Assembly: GCA_964641895.1 (NCBI GenBank)
Contig: CAZXLA010000236.1
Location: forward strand, 1 to 5,175
Length of the DNA: 5,175 bases
Reading direction: 5' to 3'
DNA from: UBA2421 sp964641895
Lineage (GTDB): Bacteria; Planctomycetota; Phycisphaerae; Tepidisphaerales; Tepidisphaeraceae
This document shows, piece by piece, positions 5,036-5,175 of this stretch (the first letter of the stretch is position 1; the number at the start of each line of letters is the position of its first letter). Made by a program: the position numbers and the translations under genes. The notes beneath the pieces were generated by a model. That model did not search any database. It was not told the origin of the DNA and saw only the letters and a list, made by a program, of their open reading frames with translations.

Positions 5036-5175
5036 GAAGAACCGCAGCGGGGCGAGGAAATACGCGGGTACGCTCGGGACGACAGGAAAGGCGGCGTGCG
5101 TTGGTTCGTTAAGAAAAGTGAGAAACGCGGGTGCCACGACTTGGCTCTCAGGCCAGGGCAATCGCATGTGCCCCG
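5036..5175. other. Upstream region of the LOG gene, no gene supported
   Basis: No frame on either strand in this 140-base stretch looks like a real protein. The reading frames that cross it are short, Arg- or Pro-rich and without recognisable motifs. It probably belongs to an intergenic region that continues past the window. Confidence 0.5.

Noticed and set aside
5119..5137. Possible second sigma-54 promoter on the minus strand (GTGGCACCCGCGTTTCT)
   Set aside because: The -24 part is good, but the -12 part has TTTCT in place of TTGCW, losing the essential G. The nearest gene start is about 130 bases away and has its own TATAAT box.
4904..5167. Minus-strand open frame of 87 codons over the LOG gene start
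   Set aside because: It overlaps the LOG gene and its promoter in another frame and has no motif or ribosome site.

Overview
The window is a GC-rich stretch in which every supported gene lies on the minus strand. Read in the direction of transcription, it holds a LOG-family nucleotide hydrolase gene (4988 to 4182) and then a compact flagellar operon: flgJ-type rod-binding protein, FlgN-type chaperone, hook-filament junction protein FlgK, and the start of hook-filament junction protein FlgL, which runs off the window at base 1. The best guess for the host is a member of Planctomycetota (Pirellulales-like). This rests on the flgJ-flgN-flgK-flgL order, a FlgL enlarged by repeated flagellin-IN-type domains, several starts without a Shine-Dalgarno sequence, and spacers full of degenerate heptamer and palindromic repeats. 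It is an inference from gene content, not a proven assignment.

Layout by region. 5036-5175: no supported gene. 5013-5018: a perfect TATAAT -10 box (minus strand) that decides the start of the LOG gene. 4182-4988: LOG gene. 3966-4181: a 216-base spacer made largely of three kinds of repetitive DNA, followed just before flgJ by an excellent sigma-54 promoter (TTGGCAC-N5-TTGCA). 3498-3965: flgJ, whose 3' third carries a second copy of the palindromic repeat found in the spacer. 3004-3495: flgN, two bases after flgJ. 2903-3003: a spacer with two opposed arrays of CAACCnn heptamers; one array forms the whole immediate leader of flgK. 1199-2902: flgK. 1-1197: flgL, whose ATG begins one base after the flgK stop.

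How the genes fit together. FlgJ-type protein assists rod assembly in the periplasm. FlgN is the cytoplasmic chaperone that binds the C-termini of FlgK and FlgL and escorts them to the flagellar export gate. FlgK and FlgL form the junction between hook and filament. Chaperone and both clients are thus made from one transcript, under a sigma-54 promoter typical of mid-stage flagellar genes. The LOG gene has its own sigma-70-type promoter and is probably an unrelated neighbour.

No wholly new system is visible. The points most worth a second look are the sigma-54 promoter that would give a nearly leaderless flgJ mRNA, the palindromic repeat inside the flgJ reading frame, and the heptamer arrays that replace a normal ribosome-binding site before flgK.
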